Assembly: GCA_963556495.2 (NCBI GenBank)
Contig: OY747721.1
Span: 33,822,349-33,886,348, forward strand
Origin: Valencia hispanica
Taxonomy: Eukaryota > Chordata > Actinopteri > Cyprinodontiformes > Valenciidae
DNA length: 64,000 bases
Reading direction: 5' to 3'
The notes beneath the pieces were generated by a model. It was not told the origin of the DNA. It ran no database searches and worked only from the letters and a program-made list of their open reading frames with translations. Below, piece by piece: positions 21,714 to 32,690 of this stretch. A program made the position numbers and the translations under genes. Position 1 is the stretch's first letter; each line of letters begins with the position of its first letter.

Positions 21714-22662
21714 ATTGGTGTATGGCTGGAAGATGACCTTTGAAGATGAACACGTTTTCCTCAAGGATTGTCCTGTATTTATCTCCATCCATCCACCTGG
21801 CAACTCTGACCAGCTTCCCTGTCTCTGGTGTAGAAAAGAATCTCACCCCAATGACCGCCCCACCATAATGTTTTTGCAGAAGGATGGTGTGTCTAGGGTG
21901 AGGTGCAGAGTCAGTTTTCTGTAAAACATAGTATACTGCATATGGAGCAAAAAAGCTCAGTGTTGGTCTCATTTGAACGAAGCATTTTCTTTCGCATAAT
22001 TTCTGTGCTCCCTACATAGCTTATGGCAAACTGCTTAATGGACTTCTCATGGCATTCTTTCATTAATTCTGTGTTTTCTTGCCGCTGTTCCATGAGAACA
22101 CGGATTCCTGCTTTGCACACTTAACAGTTGTCCTGTCAACCCCTATGACCTGGGGATCTCTGCAATTCCTTCAGACTTACAATAGGACAGTGCTCTGTCA
22201 GATATTAAGAGTTTGAGATGGTATTTCATTTCATAACCTAACCCTGCTTTAAACCTCTCCACAAATGTATCCCTGACCTGTCCTGCTGTGTTTCTGGGTC
22301 TTCATGATGCTGTTTGTTCTCTAAAGTTCTCTAACAAACCTTGTTGGCCTTCACAGAACAGCTTGACATAAAAATGACAAATAGGTTCACTCCTTATAAT
22401 AATTAGATGACTTTTAAAGGCAGTTGGTTGCAATGGATTGTATTTGAGGGCATTGGAGTAAAGTGGGTCAAATACAAAAATGCACCACACTTTTCAGCCT
22501 TTATTTGTAAAACCATTTGAAAATCATAGTTTTTTCTCCCACCTACCAGTTATGCACTACTTTGTGTTGGTCCAGCCCTTAAAGCACCATTTAAGTTGTT
22601 GGCTGTGATGTAGCAAATCGACAAAATATTCAAGAGGTGTGAATACTTTTGCAAGACACTGT
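21714..22662 (-). pseudogene. Tc1-like transposase remnant, interrupted by the hAT
   Basis: Minus-strand fragments read PHPRHTILLQKHYGGAVIGV, RFFSTPETGKLVRVARWMDG and DKYRTILEENV, the catalytic-core region of Tc1-type transposases. Further up, the helix-turn-helix start is represented by the complement of cctgacctgtcctgctgtgt. The right terminus is ggtgtgaatacttttgcaag-acactgt. Frames are broken. The left part is cut at 21713 by the hAT target duplication. Confidence 0.8.
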
Positions 22663-22849
22663 CTGTTCAACCAGCCCTGCGCCCCATCTCCAGCAGAAGT
22701 TGTAGGAAAACAGCAACATGATGGAGAACATGACTCATAGGCAGATCTGAATGAAGAAAAACAACGGTGCGCAGCAAAAGAAGTCATTAGGTTGATGATC
22801 TGCTCAACCTCTGGTTTTTTTTGTTTTTTTTACATTGCAGGTTCTCTCT

Positions 22850-23160
22850 TGTGCAGACATCTAGGGGAAGTCTGAGCAAACAGTCCAATCAGACGAGACA
22901 CGAGATATGCAAAGAAGGATTCTTCATAAAATCAAAAAGATTATGGACAACCCTGAGCATCCTCTTCATGAGACAGTCATACAACAACAGAGCGTCTTCA
23001 GTCGGAGGCTTCTATAGTTTCGCTGCAATACAGACCGCTACAGGAAATCCTTCCTGCCCGCAGCCATCATCATCTACAACAACTCCTTAAAGAATTAATT
23101 ATATGAGCTATACCAACACTTAATTTCCCTCTAGGATCAATAAAGTATTTTTGAATTTGA
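22850..23160 (+). mobile_element. Rex1-like LINE 3' end
   Basis: Plus-strand reading gives RILHKIKKIMDNPEHPLHE, TVIQQQSVFSRRLL and FRCNTDRYRKSFLPAAIIIY before a stop, then an untranslated tail ending ggatcaataaagtatttttg-aatttgaat. This is the carboxyl end and 3' terminus of a fish Rex1/Babar-type non-LTR retrotransposon, 5'-truncated. Confidence 0.7.
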
Positions 23161-24124
23161 ATAATGAGGAGCAGGGGGCTGACGGAGGCCACGCTGATCC
23201 ATACGTGTGCTTCACAGTGATTCCAAGTGTTCTTTTCAAAATATTCTAGGGTCCAGGTGTAATGCCACCTCTGATGCATAAGGGGCAGCAGTGTTCAAGA
23301 ACTGTACGTATCATTTTTCTTTTGGAGGTTTTACCAAGGTGCTCATGAATATCCAGTATCTCAGAGCATATGAATAAGGATGCATTTGTGCAGTTAATTA
23401 CCATGCAAAGATAGAGATTGCATGGGACAAACCACAGGCCAGTCTTTCTACTTTCTTACATCATGCTCCATTTTCCAGCTTCAGTCTGAAAACAGTTAAG
23501 GAGGAAAATGATGGAAGGAAGAACCACTTGCTCCCAATCAGTATTCCCTGACAATGCAGTACAGGCTGTACACAAGCTGTCTTCACCTTTGTGTAGGACA
23601 TAAAAAGCAGGATGAGTATGAACCAGATATGAATGAAGGCGCCTGGAGGAAGAAAAAAAATAATATTTGCTTTTTCTAATCTAAATATCTGCATAATTTC
23701 ACAGTATGCGTGTCCCTGTTTTGTGTTTAACACAGAGGAGGCAGAAAAAGGAGTGCGCGGCGATGCTCGACACCTGCACACCCGCGCCAGCCGCCTCTCT
23801 CTGCACAGCGAGGGAAATCATTCACGTTGAGGAATACGGAACAACAAGTAGGGAAACAGGAGGCAGGAGTGTTCAAACAATGCAAGCACTGATTAAGTGA
23901 TGCTGAGATGCAGAAAATGGCATGAAAAGGAGAGGAGGCCTGATGTGTAGCAGAAGGGGAGTGAGAAAATTAGAAGAGGAACGTCAGCTTCTTCTAGCTT
24001 TATTTTTAAATGTATAAAGTCAGTTTCAGGTTTTCATTTTTTCTACAAATAGACATCAAATAGACATCTGTTCCTTTGTATTCAGGCCCCACATCTTTCG
24101 GTTCAACTTTGCAAATCTAGAGAC
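23161..24124. other. intron, no recognised feature
   Basis: A CpG-containing patch at 23740-23830 is the only compositional change. I see no gene or named repeat. Confidence 0.5.
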
Positions 24125-24340
24125 TGGAACTTTTTATCCATTCGTTTTTACAAAGTTGTTTAAGCTCAGTAAGAGTGGATGAAGAGGTTCTGTCAAGACC
24201 AATTTTCAAGTCTTGCCACAGATTCTCAATTGGATTTAGGTCTGGACTTTGACTGGATCATTTTTAACACATCAAGGTGCTTTAATGTAAACCATTCCAC
24301 TGTAGCCCTGGCAGTATATTTAGGGTTGGTATCCATTTTA

Positions 24341-24789
24341 GGGTTCAGTATTCACGGATTCACCTAGTCGCAGAACGTATTTCCATATTATTTGCTGAAA
24401 AGTTGCATATTCGCAGATCTTTTTGTAGAGCATAGCAAAAATATTAGAAAGAAAATGCAGCTCAGGAAGCTAAAATACTTCGACGCAATGCTACTTGACC
24501 CGCTATTGGTTGGTGTTTGCAAATGCAGCCAATCCAGGAGCGGCATTTATTTTTCTAGTCGCTGATTGGCTGTATCCCCAAGAGTAAAAATATGGAACTC
24601 AGCTTCTTTGGTAGCACCAAAACGCCTTCCACTGTGCGTATCAATGCATTTTAATGCATATTTGGTGTGTGAACTATTAAAATAGGTAGTTCTAAACGTT
24701 TTTAGAGGGAGGTCTCAAGTATTTGCAGACTTTGGGTATTTGCAGGCTGCTGAGGTCCCCAACCCCCCTGGAGTACCAGGGATCTACTG
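24341..24789. mobile_element. 449-bp TA-flanked MITE (mariner/pogo-like)
   Basis: TA dinucleotides at 24339-24340 and 24790-24791 bracket ends gggttcagtattcacggatt and gtaccagggatctactg. Internal phrases 'tatttgcagactttgggtat' and 'cagccaatccaggagcggca' recur in inverted orientation at 55000-55485. It interrupts the Tc1-like element. Confidence 0.7.
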
Positions 24790-25203
24790 TAATGTTTTCT
24801 TCCTAGATTTTCCTGTATTTATCTTTATCCAACTTCCCTTCATGTCTTATCAGCCTCTTTGTCCCTGCTAAGTAAAGTAAAGCATGATGGCGCCTCCACC
24901 TTGCATCTCCATGGGGATAGTTTGTTGATGATGATGTGCAGTGTTAATATTCCTCCAAACTTGTTTAGCATTAAGACAAGAAAGTTTAATTTTGCTTCGA
25001 TTACAGCAGAGCACATCCTTCCACACCACATGTTTGCTTTGTCCCCTATAAGACTTGTGGCAAAATGTAAATGGCTTACTTCATGGCTGTTGGTTAGCAT
25101 TAGCTTTCTGGACACGTAGTTATACCAACTAGATTTCACAACAGCTGATGTTTGTCCTGTCGACAGATTCTCTGAAGCTCCGCCAGAGTAATAGGCCAGT
25201 ATT

Positions 25204-25381
25204 TCCCAACCCTGGTCCTCAAGGCACACTTCCCTGCATGTTTTAGATCTTCCCATGCTTTAACACACTTCCTTCAGATGATTGCAGTTCAGCAAAAGCC
25301 TGTTAATCAGTTATCAATTGAAACCAGATATCCTGAAGCAGTGGAACATCAAATGCGTTGAGGAGCCGGGTTGAAAAACAC
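25204..25381. mobile_element. palindromic MITE, copy 2
   Basis: tcccaaccctggtcctcaag, gcatgttttagat and ttcagatgattgcagttcag align with copy 1 at 7166-7361. The right end gaggagccgggttgaaaaac is inverted to the left end. Inserted in the Tc1-like element. Confidence 0.75.
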
Positions 25382-25727
25382 TGCCACAGGCCTATTGCCT
25401 CTCTGATTGATGCTCTCCTTCACCGGTCTGTTACATTAAATGAAAAACTACGTTTTGGAAGGTTTGCAGTTGTGTCATATTCGTTTCATTTTCAGATAGT
25501 GGATGGAAAAGCATTCTGTGATATGGTCAAAGCTGGGATGTTGTTTTCTAACCTAACCCTGCTTTCAGCTTCTGTACAACTTTCTCCCTGAGCTGTCTGC
25601 TGTGTTCCTTGGTCTTTGTGATCCTGCTTGTCCAATAATCTTTTCTAATAAACCCCTGAGGCCTTCACAGAACAGCTGGAAAATGTGGAAAATCCCAGGA
25701 ATACGAATAGTTTTGCAAGGCACTGCA

Positions 25728-26922
25728 AATACCAGTAAGCCAAGCTGTATTAAAGACTTAGCATGTTAATTATAACCGGATGCAAATCAGGGGTCAGAGA
25801 ATGCAACACGTAAGACAGTTAATACATTAGCTTCCCCATTGGATGGCTCAAGATAATTACATCATCATCAGGTGACGAATGAGCTTAAACAGCAATCTGG
25901 CAGAGGGCAACCGTGGCAGAGATTTATCATTAAACACGCTCTACGCTTATTGACAAGGGGGGACCTACCAAATCACAGAGCTGCTGCCATAAGGCAGCAT
26001 GAAGCCTGGGAGTGTGTCAGGTGGGGATAAATGGACCTACCAAGGTGGGCGGGGGCTGCTGGGGGGTGTAAAGATGCCATTAGGTGACACAGGGTGTTAC
26101 TTGGGGCCTACCCTCAGCTCTAGTTGTACACTGGATGATAAATGACTACATAAGTGTGTGCGCACTCTCGGTCATGCTCTGTTAAACAAAGCTGATGCAT
26201 CATTCTGTCACATGTGCAGATGCTCTTGGACCCCTGTGGACCTTCTTTTCCAATGAAACCTGAAGCTGCCGTGAATATCTCTACTCTCAAAGAAAACAGC
26301 AACACACTCCTGGAAGAATTATGCAGAAGCATGTGTGGCAATCACACCGAAGTTTCTCACCACAAAAATGAAAAAGGGATATTTAACGTTGGTTTGTAAA
26401 CAAAACTAAACAAAAACAGCAAGCTGTTTGTTAGTTCCAGGCTGCCAGGGATTTCATCCTTGGAGCACTTTAATGACAATCAGTGATTTATAGATATTCC
26501 CACATCAGCATCAGCAGCGCAGCACTGCCAGAGGCAAAAACACAGACAAACCAATTCAAAGTGTGAGGCTGACACAATCAAAACTGCAGCAACAAGCCGA
26601 TCCTGGTATTAATGCTGAGGCACTGTGGATGACATTGCTGCAGTCTTACCTAATGTTTTTTAGTAGAGGGAAACTTTTTCACTCAGTGGCTGCTTTAATG
26701 ACTTTGAAGACAGTAAAAGCCTCCAAAACATAGAACATACAGAACATATCAGCATATAAACATTTATTTTGTAATGATTTATTAAACCCCATTGCTAAAG
26801 AAGATAAGGTTGCAACAGCACAGAAAGATCACGGTTGGGTACATACATACACTATACATGTCTGTGAATTGGTTCAGTCAGAAATTCAGCCAATCACATG
26901 GTTGCAACTCAATGCATTGAGG
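25728..26922. other. intron, no recognised feature
   Basis: Mixed-composition intron up to the target duplication of the next hAT element. No splice-bordered exon, RNA gene or repeat identified. Confidence 0.55.
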
Positions 26923-28307
26923 CAGGGCTGGCCCGAGGCATAGGCTGTATAGGCAAATGCTAAGGGCGCCATATATCCTGGGGGCGCCAGAGCGGCGAAA
27001 GGAACTTTCCGCTTTTTCTGTATTTCATTGACAGTACAACAAGTAGGGCAATAATGGGTTTTACAAGTCATTAGCTTTCGTTTATACGTTCTAACCCTAA
27101 CGCAACCAGGGGGTACTTGAAGGAATCACACATACTTTTAGCTCACGGTGCAGAACAAAACATGAGGCGCCGCAAAGCAGGATGAGAAACCACCTCCACC
27201 AATCAGACTTCTTTTACCCGCCATTCGTTTTTTTTTTTTTTTTTTATTGCGTCAAAAAAAAAGTTAATATGTCAAAGAGTCCCAAATTATCTGGTGCCCA
27301 GGGGAGGAAAAAAAGAAGAGTAGGAAAGCGCACCAAAGACAAAGTTAATGTTACAGTAAAGATGATGTTAATGATATTATTTTGATGTTACAGAACAATG
27401 ATCAATAATGTCATTAGCATACGTGGTTAGCTAATCTATAAATAGCCAGCGCTATCTGCTAGTTCTAGCCACAGTATTAACAGTCAATGGTTCTAACAGA
27501 TAAGCCTAGCACTATTATTATGGAAAATAGTAATATGAGTACCTTCCTCGGACAAACGTGTAAATATTAGATCCAATCAGCAGGTGTATTAATGTTAATT
27601 TCATTGGCATCATCTCACGTTTTCCCAGCTTGTAATAATCAATCAAAATACCATTAATAATCATAATAATAATTCCATAGTTGTAACACCAGCTGTTAAC
27701 TGTGTTACAGCTCATATTGTCTATAAAGTGTGTTTATCATGTTAAACTTTACACCTGTGTTAAAGTGCACATCATTAATGTTAGAGCATAACTTAGCATT
27801 CCCACAAGCAATATTATACTGCAGTTTACTGATTCTTTTGCATTCTGCTAATTAGAATTTAATTTTAATGATAATAACATTTAATTAATATGAATTACTA
27901 ATATAATTTGTATCTGAAAAAATACATTGTATATTATACACTATGGTCTACATCATGTATTTATCTCTAGGTTTCTCATTTATATGATTTCATTTTATTG
28001 TATTTTTTAAATCGTGTTTATTATTAGACTGGTGTCACATACTCCTCTTCTGTCACTCTGTTGCCTCCACCTCAGCACCACAAACCAGCAGTGATGCAGC
28101 AGCATCAAGCGGACCTTCTGTTGCTCCAATAGACCCAGCTGACTGGCTTTGAATCTGCAATTGTTTTATTTAAATAAAACAATGTCTAAAACAAAGCAAG
28201 TTTCTTGTGAGTATATGTACACTAGCAGTGCAGGTACTGTACTGCGATGCAAGGGGGCGCCACTTAAAATCTTGCCTAGGGCACCAAATTGGTTAGGGCC
28301 GGGCCTG
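26923..28307 (+). mobile_element. 1385-bp hAT deletion derivative
   Basis: Perfect 8-bp duplication CATTGAGG at 26915-26922 and 28308-28315. Ends CAGGGCTGGCCCG and (inverted) CAGGCCCGGCCCT, with longer sub-terminal similarity (cctaggcaag / gtataggcaaa, ggcgcc). Two coding scraps remain on the plus strand: MSKSPKLSGAQGRKKRR from 27269, and SSDAAASSGPSVAPIDPADW at 28087-28149. Both resemble the N-terminal region of ZMYM-like hAT transposases. Most of the transposase is missing. Confidence 0.88.
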
Positions 28308-28399
28308 CATTGAGGTAACTACATGTGCTGGAGACGGCTTGCTGAAGTTCAAGCTAAGCACCTGACATGGGAAAAATGGGTAATCAGGCAACTTTGAAC

Positions 28400-28700
28400 A
28401 AAGCATGGGGGCTGCACAGTGGAAGTACTGTTGCCTTGCAGCAAGAAGGTCCTGGGTTCGAATCCGGTCCTGGGTTCGAATCCGGTCCTGGGTTCGAATC
28501 CGGTCCTGGGTTCGAATCCGGTCCTGGGTTCGAATCCGGTCCTGGGTTCGAATCCGGTCCTGGGTTCGAATCCGGTCCTGGGTTCTTTGTGTGTTGAGTT
28601 TGCATGTTCTCCCTGTGCATGCATGGCTTCTCTGGCTTCCTTCCACAATCAAAAAAACAACTATCCTGTTGGGTTAATTGGATAATGTATCTAATTGGAA
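28400..28700 (+). repeat. teleost dispersed repeat with tRNA-like promoter box
   Basis: ggggctgcacagtggaagta-ctgttgccttgcagcaagaagg leads into the B-box array and continues with gagtttgcatgttctccctg and gggttaattgg. The same family appears at 44945-45000 (gttacattgtagcaagaaag, cccaggttcgag) with a single box. Common in fish genomes; I did not assign it to a named SINE. Confidence 0.6.
28451..28585 (+). repeat. tandem array of 18-bp B-box-like units
   Basis: Seven exact copies of CCTGGGTTCGAATCCGGT, from 28451 to 28576, plus a nine-base partial copy. Each unit contains GGTTCGAATCC, an exact match to the tRNA/SINE B-box (T-arm) consensus. Because 18 is a multiple of three and no unit frame contains a stop, five of six frames appear open across it, which is not evidence of coding. 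Confidence 0.97.
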
Positions 28701-28769
28701 GCAAATTGCCTACTTGAGGTCAGAGAAAGACTGGTTGGAGATGACCGAGAGGCAACAATCGGTCGTAGC

Positions 28770-29105
28770 GGAATACCATATCTGAACACACAACACTTGG
28801 AACCCTGAAGCAGATGGGTTACAGCAGCAGAAGAACACGAGTGTCACTTATGTCAGGTAAGAACTGGAAACTGTGCATAGGATTCATGCAGGTCACTTCA
28901 ATTGATCATTACAGATTGGAAAAAGTTTGCTTGGTCCAATGAGTCGCATTTTCAGCTCCAACATTCATATGGTGTGATGCTACCATGTTAATATGGAGCA
29001 AAATCTCTGAGGCACTTTTCCAACAGGTAGTTGAATCTTTGCCCCTGATAATTAAGGTAGCTCTGAGGAGAAAAGGGGTCCAACCTGGGGAGGGAGGGAG
29101 GGATG
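28770..29105 (+). pseudogene. Tc1-like transposase remnant
   Basis: Frames read LEPLKQMGYSSRRTRVSLMS, then WKKFAWSNESHFQLQHSYG, then FQQVVESLPLIIKVALRRKG. The middle block is where Tc1 transposases carry the second catalytic Asp (S-D-E-S); here it is S-N-E-S. The core between it and the C-terminus is deleted. Confidence 0.6.
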
Positions 29106-29750
29106 GATGCTTTAGGACATTGTATGTGAAACATTAGTGTCCATGAAGTGGTTAGTCATCAAGCCAGTGTTCCTAATCTTTTTACAGTACTCAGTTTACC
29201 TAAGTTTACTTAAGGTAGTTTCTTAAGTAAGTTTAAGGTAGTTTCTACTAATGAGCTCTTGCTTTGCGAATTGAATATTAATAGCCACCTTAAAGTTATT
29301 TAACTCTATTACTTTTTGGCAGCCTCAGTGGTGAAGAGAGTCATCAAAGCTAGCTCAGCTCTTTTGTTTTTACTTTATTTCTTTTATCAGTACCCATTTT
29401 CCTGTCTCCATCCTCACTTTCGCGTCGTCTTCCAAATTTGCTCCCCCTCTTTTCTGCCATCTTGCATTTCCCTCAAATCAAAGACATTACACTCTCCTTT
29501 GCTCCAGATAATATTTGCCTTACACCCTAAATTTGCCCAATTTCCTCCTGTAATTGCTTTATATTCTTTAATCTGACTTTAAAACCCTTTCTGGGTGACA
29601 TTAATTCTGCGTCAGCCTTGCTGCCATCTAGGGATTAAATAAAGCAGGGCCAAGACTAACAGCCTGAGGAGTCAGCAGAAGTTAAAGCAAGGTGCCTCTT
29701 GTGACTATCCAGTTTGTTACATTTGGATCAGATGAAATAAGAAAGTCTTA
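29106..29750. other. intron, no recognised feature
   Basis: Short direct repeats of ttaagtaagtttaaggtagt at 29180-29245. Nothing else identified. Confidence 0.5.
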
Positions 29751-30324
29751 AGCCTAGTTTATACTTTTCTGTCTGCGGAGGTGCAGAGATACACAGCCCC
29801 ATTATCCGTTGATGCAGGGGCAGTCCATCACTCACGCACGGAATAGAGCCCGCATTTCACCACATAGTGCTCTCTAGTCGATCTAATCAGTAGTCAATAC
29901 AGCTTTTGGTCCCTACATGCTTTATATTGCAAGGCCATTTCATCTAATATGGTCAGTTTCGAACACCAGGATGTGTAGAAAACAACAAAACAGACCGCTG
30001 TGTTTGTTTACATGCGTTTTTAGAGTATTTTATGAGCTGCACTCCTATTAAAAAGCTTTCCAGCTCAACCAAAACTCGCTCTCTGTGAGCCATTGCTCTT
30101 TGAGTAGATGTGTGTTTACAAGCTGAAGTAAATAAACTTTCATCCACCAGAGACCTCACTACAATGCTAGGCAGACCTGGCAGGAAAGGTCTGCATCCCC
30201 TGCTGTCCTGGCGGAGCATTGCTTCCCAACACTGACACAACAACAAAGTATAAAAGGAAAACGTCTCTATCAATAAGTGTGTGTGTGGGTGCAAACTTGC
30301 TGACGGAAAAGTATAAATTAGGCT
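29751..30324. mobile_element. 574-bp PIF/Harbinger-type MITE
   Basis: TTA at 29748-29750 and 30325-30327 flank inverted ends AGCCTAGTTTATACTTTTC and GAAAAGTATAAATTAGGCT (18 of 19 match). A 3-bp TTA duplication is diagnostic of PIF/Harbinger elements. The interior holds a 113-codon open stretch on the minus strand without recognisable motifs. Confidence 0.82.
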
Positions 30325-30389
30325 TTAGGCTGAACCACACAATCATTGATGCTACTTTAATGTTTCACCTCTTGAAGTGCGTTTTTTAA

Positions 30390-31650
30390 AGGAGTCATGA
30401 CCTGTAATTTTCACTTTTCCATGAGAAAAAAGGTATGTTATGATAGCCTAACGATTATACAATGCCCGGGAAGCCGATATTTAAAAGTGAAGCATTTGTT
30501 TACCCCTGGGTTCGTCCACCAGCCCACGTGCACGCGCACTCAAATACGTGATTTTAATTTCTGGCTGACTTGACGTCAAGTCGGTGCAGGATATTCCATA
30601 TATAGACATCGCAGACCTGCCTATGCTGCAGGAAGCCCGCCCTCCCCCTCGCTCCTCTCCCCCTCGCTCCTCTCCCCCTCGCTCCTCTCCCCCTCATATT
30701 CAGTCGAGCGCCGCTATTACTGAATTCTAGTGATGGGAATACCAGCTCTTTTTGGAGAGCCAGTTCTTTTGGCTTGGCTCACTATAAAGAGCCGGATCTT
30801 TCGGCTCCTCAGATTTTCTGTTGCTTAAAGTGTATTACTTACCAAAATTAATGCAAAACGATGTGTACCAAATGTACCAAAACAAGCGGGGGGGAATGAA
30901 AAAATAAAAAAAAACGGCTCCCAATGACGAGTCGGCTCCCATCGTTCACTTCAAAGAGTTAGCTCTTAGAGCCGGTTTGTTCGCGACCGACACATCACCG
31001 AATCGAAGTACGAACTCCACCGTGAAAGATGCAGAAAGTTTATTCACGCAATGATGCATGAAGAAGACGTATTTATTTTAATCAGCTAAAACCATTTCTA
31101 CCAGAAACGAAGTGCACACGTGAGTTGCTCTGTTGTTGACTGCCAGAATCAACATGGAAACATTTGTTCCATTTTTTTAAAGCCGGAATCCTTTACGAAT
31201 TTGGGACAATATCAGGCGAAGTTGGCAACGAAGCTCCGTTTGGAAAAAGGGACAATTCCAACAATCAGTCTTGCCTGCAATTGAAACAGTAAGGCTGTGT
31301 TTTTATTGCTCTGCTGTGTGTAACAAACAGCAGCTAACTGCTAATGTGGCTATTGTATGCTAGCAGGAGTAGTAGATATGGGTTAGATATGCTGAAGCGT
31401 TACCTACGGTGTCAACCCCCCTCCTTCCTGCCACCAATCAACGTGCCCCTCATTTGCATTATTACAATGACCGTCCATGACAGCCAAAGTATCGCATCAG
31501 ATCTCGCGAGACAATAATGCCTTCAGAAATAAGGGTCAAGGGAGCTCTGTGTTTATTTTTTTCACTTTTTTTCAACTTTTCTTTTTTAGAAGAGCCTGAA
31601 AGACTATAATAGAGCGTGGGTATCCAAGATAATACTAGGTTATGACTCCT
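30390..31650. mobile_element. 1261-bp TTAA-flanked element (piggyBac-like), carrying a nested MITE
   Basis: TTAA at 30386-30389 and 31651-31654. Ends AGGAGTCATGACCT and AGGTTATGACTCCT are inverted with one mismatch. The interior has an imperfect 15-bp triplication (cctcgctcctctccc, 30645-30695) and a nested element at 30728-30999. No transposase coding seen. Confidence 0.8.
30728..30999. mobile_element. ~272-bp hAT-type MITE nested in the TTAA element
   Basis: Starts TAGTGATGGGAATACC and ends GACACATCACC. The interior is made of facing gagccggctc-like words (agagccggatctttcggctc, cttagagccggtttg). The flanks tgaattct and cgaatcga are only partly alike, so the target duplication is uncertain. 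Confidence 0.65.
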
Positions 31651-31819
31651 TTAAAAGTAAGTATCATTGCATTAAACCCTGAATTCTTAATGTTTTGTGT
31701 CATTTCTAATGAGTCATGGTATTCCATCAAGGAGGTTTACAGTAGTTCCTGGCTCTAAAAAGTTCCATGATTGAGTGGGTCACCAGATACTGAATTCCAA
31801 CAGCTTTACATGAACATCA

Positions 31820-32690
31820 ACTGTTTACAACCTTTGTGTCATTTAACCCATGTATTAAACTAACTAAGACTGAGCCACTCCTTATTGGATCAAAATCTAC
31901 TCTCTCTAAGATTAATACATTTTCATTTAATATCGATAATTCTCAAGTTTGCCCTGCCCATAAGGTTAAGAGTCTGGGTGTCATTTTAGACAGTACATTA
32001 TCATTTTGGAATCACCTTCAGAACATTACTAAAACAGCATACTTTCATCTTCACAACATAAGCCGATTACGCCCCTCTTTTTCTTCCCACAGTGCTGCAA
32101 TTCTGGTACATAGCCTGGTTACAAGTCGCATTGATTATTGCAACTGAAATTCACTCATAGCTTACAACTAATTCAGAACTCAGCAGCCCGTATAGTTACC
32201 AATACTTCATCATATAACTCCTGTCTTATAGTAGCTCCACTGGTTACCGGCTAGATTTAGAATTGAGTTTAAACTACTTTTATACACTTTCAAGTCAATC
32301 CATAATCTTGTTCCATCTTATCTTTCTGACCTTCTTTAAACTGCCACTTCCCAGCGAACCCTTAGATCCTCATCCTCTTATCTAAAAATTCCTATCATTC
32401 GACTTGTTACAATGGGCGGCAGAGCTTTTAGTTTTTCTGCCCCAAAGCTGTGGAACTCGCTTCCTCCCAATATTAAAAACATTGATTCCCTCCCTGCTTT
32501 TACATCTTGCCTTAAGACACACTTGTTCAAACTGGCTTTTAATTTATAATATATGTTTAATTTGTGTGATTTAATCAAGTATTTATCCTGTTTCATGTCT
32601 TCATTTTCTGTACAGTGTCCTTGAGAGTCCTGAAAGGCGCTTCAAATAAAATGTATTATTTATTACTATAATTATTATTATTATTAAACT
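31820..32690 (+). pseudogene. L2-like LINE, reverse-transcriptase C-terminal part and 3' tail
   Basis: Frame 31836-32147 reads [40 protein letters not shown] and [12 protein letters not shown], then is broken. Later frames give AFTSCLKTHLFKLAFNL. The 3' end gtccttgagagtcctgaaag-gcgcttcaaataaaa followed by tta repeats is typical of fish L2-type elements. 5'-truncated and frameshifted. Confidence 0.82.

Larger units (their letters stand above)
24125..25727 (-). pseudogene. Tc1-like element, near full length, with two MITE insertions
   Basis: Three blocks in order (24125-24338, 24792-25199, 25382-25727) together follow the family layout seen at 21714-22662. The complement encodes degraded transposase, including the region around cctgagctgtctgctgtgtt (N-terminal helix-turn-helix). 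The right end is gttttgcaaggcactgc. The gaps are exactly filled by a TA-flanked MITE (24341-24789) and the small palindromic MITE (25204-25381). Confidence 0.8.

Noticed and set aside
28451..28585. CRISPR-like regular repeats
   Set aside because: Units are directly adjacent with no spacers, in a vertebrate intron.
28293..28704. Overlapping repetitive open stretches on both strands, and a possible tRNA cluster
   Set aside because: The 18-bp array keeps frames open. Only B-box units are present, with no A box, acceptor stem or anticodon arm, so these are not tRNA genes.
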